DNA from: Chloroflexota bacterium
GTDB taxonomy: Bacteria > Chloroflexota > Dehalococcoidia > SAR202 > UBA11138
NCBI GenBank assembly: GCA_022566975.1
Contig: JADFHV010000092.1
Span: forward strand, 1 to 8,020
Length of the DNA: 8,020 nucleotides
Reading direction: 5' to 3'
Under the pieces are notes generated by a model that was not told the origin of the DNA, made no database searches, and was given only the letters and a program-made list of their open reading frames with translations. Shown here piece by piece: positions 5,930-8,020 of the stretch (positions within the stretch are counted from its first letter, which is position 1; the number at the start of each line of letters is the position of its first letter). The position numbers and the translations under genes were made by a program.

Positions 5930-5953
5930 GTGCTGCTAGCCATGGGTCTCCTT
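5929..5953 (-). promoter_or_regulatory. Ribosome site and five-codon leader frame of the hydrolase gene
   Basis: On the minus strand AAGGAGA is followed after a few bases by ATG at 5943, then GCT AGC AGC ACA and TGA. The TGA shares bases with the hydrolase start in ATGA. Translation of this MASST peptide could deliver ribosomes to the hydrolase start, which has no well-spaced site of its own. An indel that shifted the true start is an alternative explanation. Confidence 0.4.
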
Positions 5954-6067
5954 ACCGCCCGTCTCCGGACTCCACTCCGCCTCGTTCAGGCAATCGTCCG
6001 ACGGCGGGGGCTACGGCGCGAGCCGGGCTGTGAGCGACGGGTCCGAGCCGTGGGGGGCCGGCGCAGG

Positions 6068-6979
6068 CTACTCGCCGCCCTCGGGACGCTCCCGTTGGCT
6101 TCGGAGGAAGTCCTCCAGCTCTTTCACCATGTCGTCGGGGCTCGGGATGTCGCCCGGCGGCTCGATGGCCTCGTCGTGCCGCTGCTCGAGGCGCTCGACG
6201 TAGGCGACGATATCCGTGTCCTTGGAGATGTTCTCGGTCACTTCAGACTCGAAAGCCTCTCCAGCCAAGCGCAGCTCCTCCAGGTCCGCCTCGAAGTCCA
6301 CCAGACTCTGCAGCTTTGTCAGCAGCGCATGGCTGACCGCTGGGTTGGGGGAGGTGTTGACGTAGTGCGGGCTGTGGCCCCAGATGCTCGCCAGCGAAAG
6401 GCCTTTCCGGACGCAGGCATCCATGAACGCGGTATGGATACCTGTGGGGCCCTGGTAGTTCGAGTTTCGTATGCCGAGCCACTCCACTTTCTGCTCGAGC
6501 TCGGTCGAGGTGGCCCGGCCTGTCACGCTGGGCTCTCGCGTGTGGGGTACCTCGTCAAGCAGCGCTCCGAGCGAGACGACCAGCTCGACGCCGCACCGGT
6601 CGGCAACGCTGAGCATCAGGTTGGAAAAGGCCCTCCAACGGAGGTTAGGCTCCGTGCCATTGAAGAGTAAGAGCCCGCCGGACTCATCCTCCGGGGCGAA
6701 GTAGTAGAAGTCGTTGGTCGGCCACCGGATGGTCCGCTCGCCCCGGCGGTTCAGCCGGGTCTGGGGCCGCACGAGGGTGAAGTCGAAGAACTCCTCCGGA
6801 TCGATCTCCGCGAACTTGGTGGCGGGGAGCTTCCGGACCATGTACCGGATAGCCCTGGTGGCCGCCTCCGCCGCGTCCGGCCAACCCGCAAAAGCCACGA
6901 CCATCGTGGGAAGCTTTGCTTCCGGCATCTCGTGGACTATCAGGCTGTCCGGGGGCGCGTCGTTACCCTCCATGTTCAT
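6068..6979 (-). CDS. PAC2 family protein
   Basis: This 303-residue cytosolic protein fits the PAC2 (proteasome assembly chaperone 2-like) family known in archaea and actinobacteria. Its bacterial role is not well defined. The N-terminal part shows the typical order: MVVAFAGWPDAAEAA at 26-40, FAEIDPEEFFDF at 56-67, and a strand region around WPTNDFYYF. A central LVVSLGALLDEVPHTR at 133-148 is followed by GPTG (177-180), SIWGHSPHYV and the PNP at 211-213. The C-terminal 65 residues are charged and helical, likely coiled coil. The open frame extends upstream to 7498, but that part is antisense to the oxidoreductase gene, so the start is set at 6979; ATG 6973 is equally possible. No good ribosome site is seen, and a -10-like TAGACT directly precedes the ATG. 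It probably heads a unit with the hydrolase. The stop is TAG. Confidence 0.88.
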   Translation of the reverse strand: MNMEGNDAPPDSLIVHEMPEAKLPTMVVAFAGWPDAAEAATRAIRYMVRKLPATKFAEIDPEEFFDFTLVRPQTRLNRRGERTIRWPTNDFYYFAPEDESGGLLLFNGTEPNLRWRAFSNLMLSVADRCGVELVVSLGALLDEVPHTREPSVTGRATSTELEQKVEWLGIRNSNYQGPTGIHTAFMDACVRKGLSLASIWGHSPHYVNTSPNPAVSHALLTKLQSLVDFEADLEELRLAGEAFESEVTENISKDTDIVAYVERLEQRHDEAIEPPGDIPSPDDMVKELEDFLRSQRERPEGGE

Positions 6980-6980
6980 G

Positions 6981-7010
6981 AGTCTAACACCCGCCGGTCG
7001 CCCATGCCAA
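6981..7010 (-). promoter_or_regulatory. Promoter directly abutting the PAC2 start codon
   Basis: On the minus strand TTGGCA (7010-7005, 5 of 6 to the -35 consensus) is followed after 18 bases by TAGACT (6986-6981, 4 of 6 to the -10 consensus). Transcription about 7 bases further on would begin at or next to the ATG at 6973, giving a leaderless message. This would explain the lack of a ribosome site. Confidence 0.35.
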
Positions 7011-7100
7011 ACCGCAGGGACAGAGCCGGGCGACAGGCCCGCGCTATACTGCCGCCTGGGCCGAATGCCGCTATTCCACGCCACCGAGGAGGTTTCCGCC

Positions 7101-8020
7101 ATGGGGCAGGGCACCATTGGTATCGCCGTTGCCGCTAGGGACGCCACCGCCGCGTTGGCGGCGATCAAGAAGGCCGAGGAGATGGGCGTGAAGGCGGCCT
7201 GGATGACCTCCGGCGGAGCGGGCGGCGACGCCTTGACCGTAGCCGCCGCGGCCGCGGCACAGACCGAGCGGATACTCCTTGGGACCTCTATCGTCCAGAC
7301 CTGGTCGAGGCATCCCGTCGCCGCGGCGCAGCAGGCCATGGTCATCGCCAACCTCGCGCCGGGCCGGTTCCGCCTTGGTGTCGGCCCGGGCCACAAACAG
7401 GGCATGGAGACGACCTTCGGCGCCCCTTTCCGTGCACCTCTGGGACACCTCACCGAGTACCTCAGAGTGCTCAAGGGCCTCCTCCAGGACGGCACCATAG
7501 ACTTCGACGGGCGATACTATCGGGCACACTCGACCCTGCCGGAGCCAGTGGATGTACCCGTGATGGCGTCGGCCCTGAGGGAGAGATCGTTCGAGGTGTG
7601 CGGCGCCCAGTCGGACGGGGCCATAAGCTGGGTCTGCCCTCATCAGTATCTGCGTGACACAGCGCTTCCTGCGCTAAAGGCGGGCGCCGAGAGCGCGGGG
7701 CGTCCCGCCCCGCCTCTCATCGTCCACGCCCCCATCTGCGTACACCAGGACCCGGCCGCCGCTCGCGAGGGGGCCAGGCAGCAGCTTGGGACCTACCCAT
7801 CGACTCTCTTCTACTCGCAGATGTTCGCCGACGCAGGCTTCCTCGGGTCTCTCGAGACCGGCTGGACCGACGAGATGCTGGACGCGGTGCTCATCACCGG
7901 CGACGAAACGTCCGTGGCTGAGCAGTGCGGCGACATATTCGGCTGGGGCGCATCGGAGATCCTGGCCACCGTCGTCACCGCCGGCGACGACCGGCAGGCA
8001 TCGGCCGACCGGACGATGAG
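7101..8020 (+). CDS. LLM-class (luciferase-like, F420/flavin-type) oxidoreductase, partial
   Basis: The frame from the ATG at 7101 is open to the window edge, giving the first 306 residues. It belongs to the bacterial luciferase-like monooxygenase superfamily, TIM-barrel enzymes that use F420 or FMN. Typical marks are AAIKKAEEMGVKAAWM near 21-35, the strand ERILLGTSIV at 56-65, HPVAAAQQA, then PGRFRLGVGPGH at 87-98 and LTEYLRVLKGLL at 117-128, followed by FDGRYYR at 135-141 and PVMASAL at 153-159, and a barrel strand ending VVTAG near residue 294. The cofactor is not decided by sequence alone, though the LGVGPGH region fits F420-dependent members. GAGGAGGT lies 7 bases before the ATG, a strong ribosome site. 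A TATACT at 7045-7050 may be its -10 box, without a clear -35. It is divergent from the PAC2 gene. The substrate is unknown. Confidence 0.9.
   Translation, partial: MGQGTIGIAVAARDATAALAAIKKAEEMGVKAAWMTSGGAGGDALTVAAAAAAQTERILLGTSIVQTWSRHPVAAAQQAMVIANLAPGRFRLGVGPGHKQGMETTFGAPFRAPLGHLTEYLRVLKGLLQDGTIDFDGRYYRAHSTLPEPVDVPVMASALRERSFEVCGAQSDGAISWVCPHQYLRDTALPALKAGAESAGRPAPPLIVHAPICVHQDPAAAREGARQQLGTYPSTLFYSQMFADAGFLGSLETGWTDEMLDAVLITGDETSVAEQCGDIFGWGASEILATVVTAGDDRQASADRTM

Noticed and set aside
6980..7498. N-terminal extension of the PAC2 frame
   Set aside because: It is antisense to the well-supported LLM oxidoreductase, has no PAC2 features, and would remove the divergent promoter region.
1..8020. 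CRISPR array or defence operon
   Set aside because: No regularly spaced repeats of 24-40 bases, and no Cas, nuclease or toxin motifs were found in any gene.

Overview
This window looks like a piece of a GC-rich bacterial chromosome, most plausibly from the Chloroflexota (SAR202/Dehalococcoidia-like). That placement is an inference from the gene mix: an F420-type luciferase-family oxidoreductase, a PAC2 protein, an ftsZ with no ftsA beside it, and a perfect GGGGCGGG...CCCGCCCC palindrome of a kind I associate with such genomes. Good Shine-Dalgarno sites and a bacterial tRNA rule out a eukaryote.

Left part (1 to about 1700) is lower in GC (31 of 60 bases in block 181-240, against 44 of 60 in block 4201-4260) and looks accessory. 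It holds the start of a lipoprotein that runs off the left edge, a 62-residue coiled-coil protein, a divergently transcribed 165-residue protein with a similar coiled coil and a possible winged-helix tail, a class II tRNA, and a short transposase remnant. The tRNA is the most striking item: its body reads as tRNA-Leu, but the anticodon in the seven-base loop is CUA, which would read the amber stop codon UAG.

Middle part (1758-4994) is core-like. A minus-strand pair encodes an NAD-type short-chain dehydrogenase followed by a trehalose-6-phosphate phosphatase. Divergent from it, across a 185-base spacer with a TTGACA promoter, TGTTCT direct repeats and a small palindrome, is a two-gene unit of an 88-residue SH3/KOW-like protein and an FtsZ with a shortened, non-canonical C-terminus. 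A strong palindrome closes this unit.

Right part (5051-8020) has a minus-strand pair, a PAC2-family protein followed by an alpha/beta hydrolase, and a divergent LLM-class (F420/flavin-type) oxidoreductase that runs off the right edge.

Three core genes (ftsZ, hydrolase, PAC2) end in TAG, while the three accessory genes with visible stops end in TGA. Efficient amber suppression would therefore extend core proteins, so the tRNA is more likely to serve a mobile element, to be weakly expressed, or to be decaying than to reflect a reassigned genetic code.
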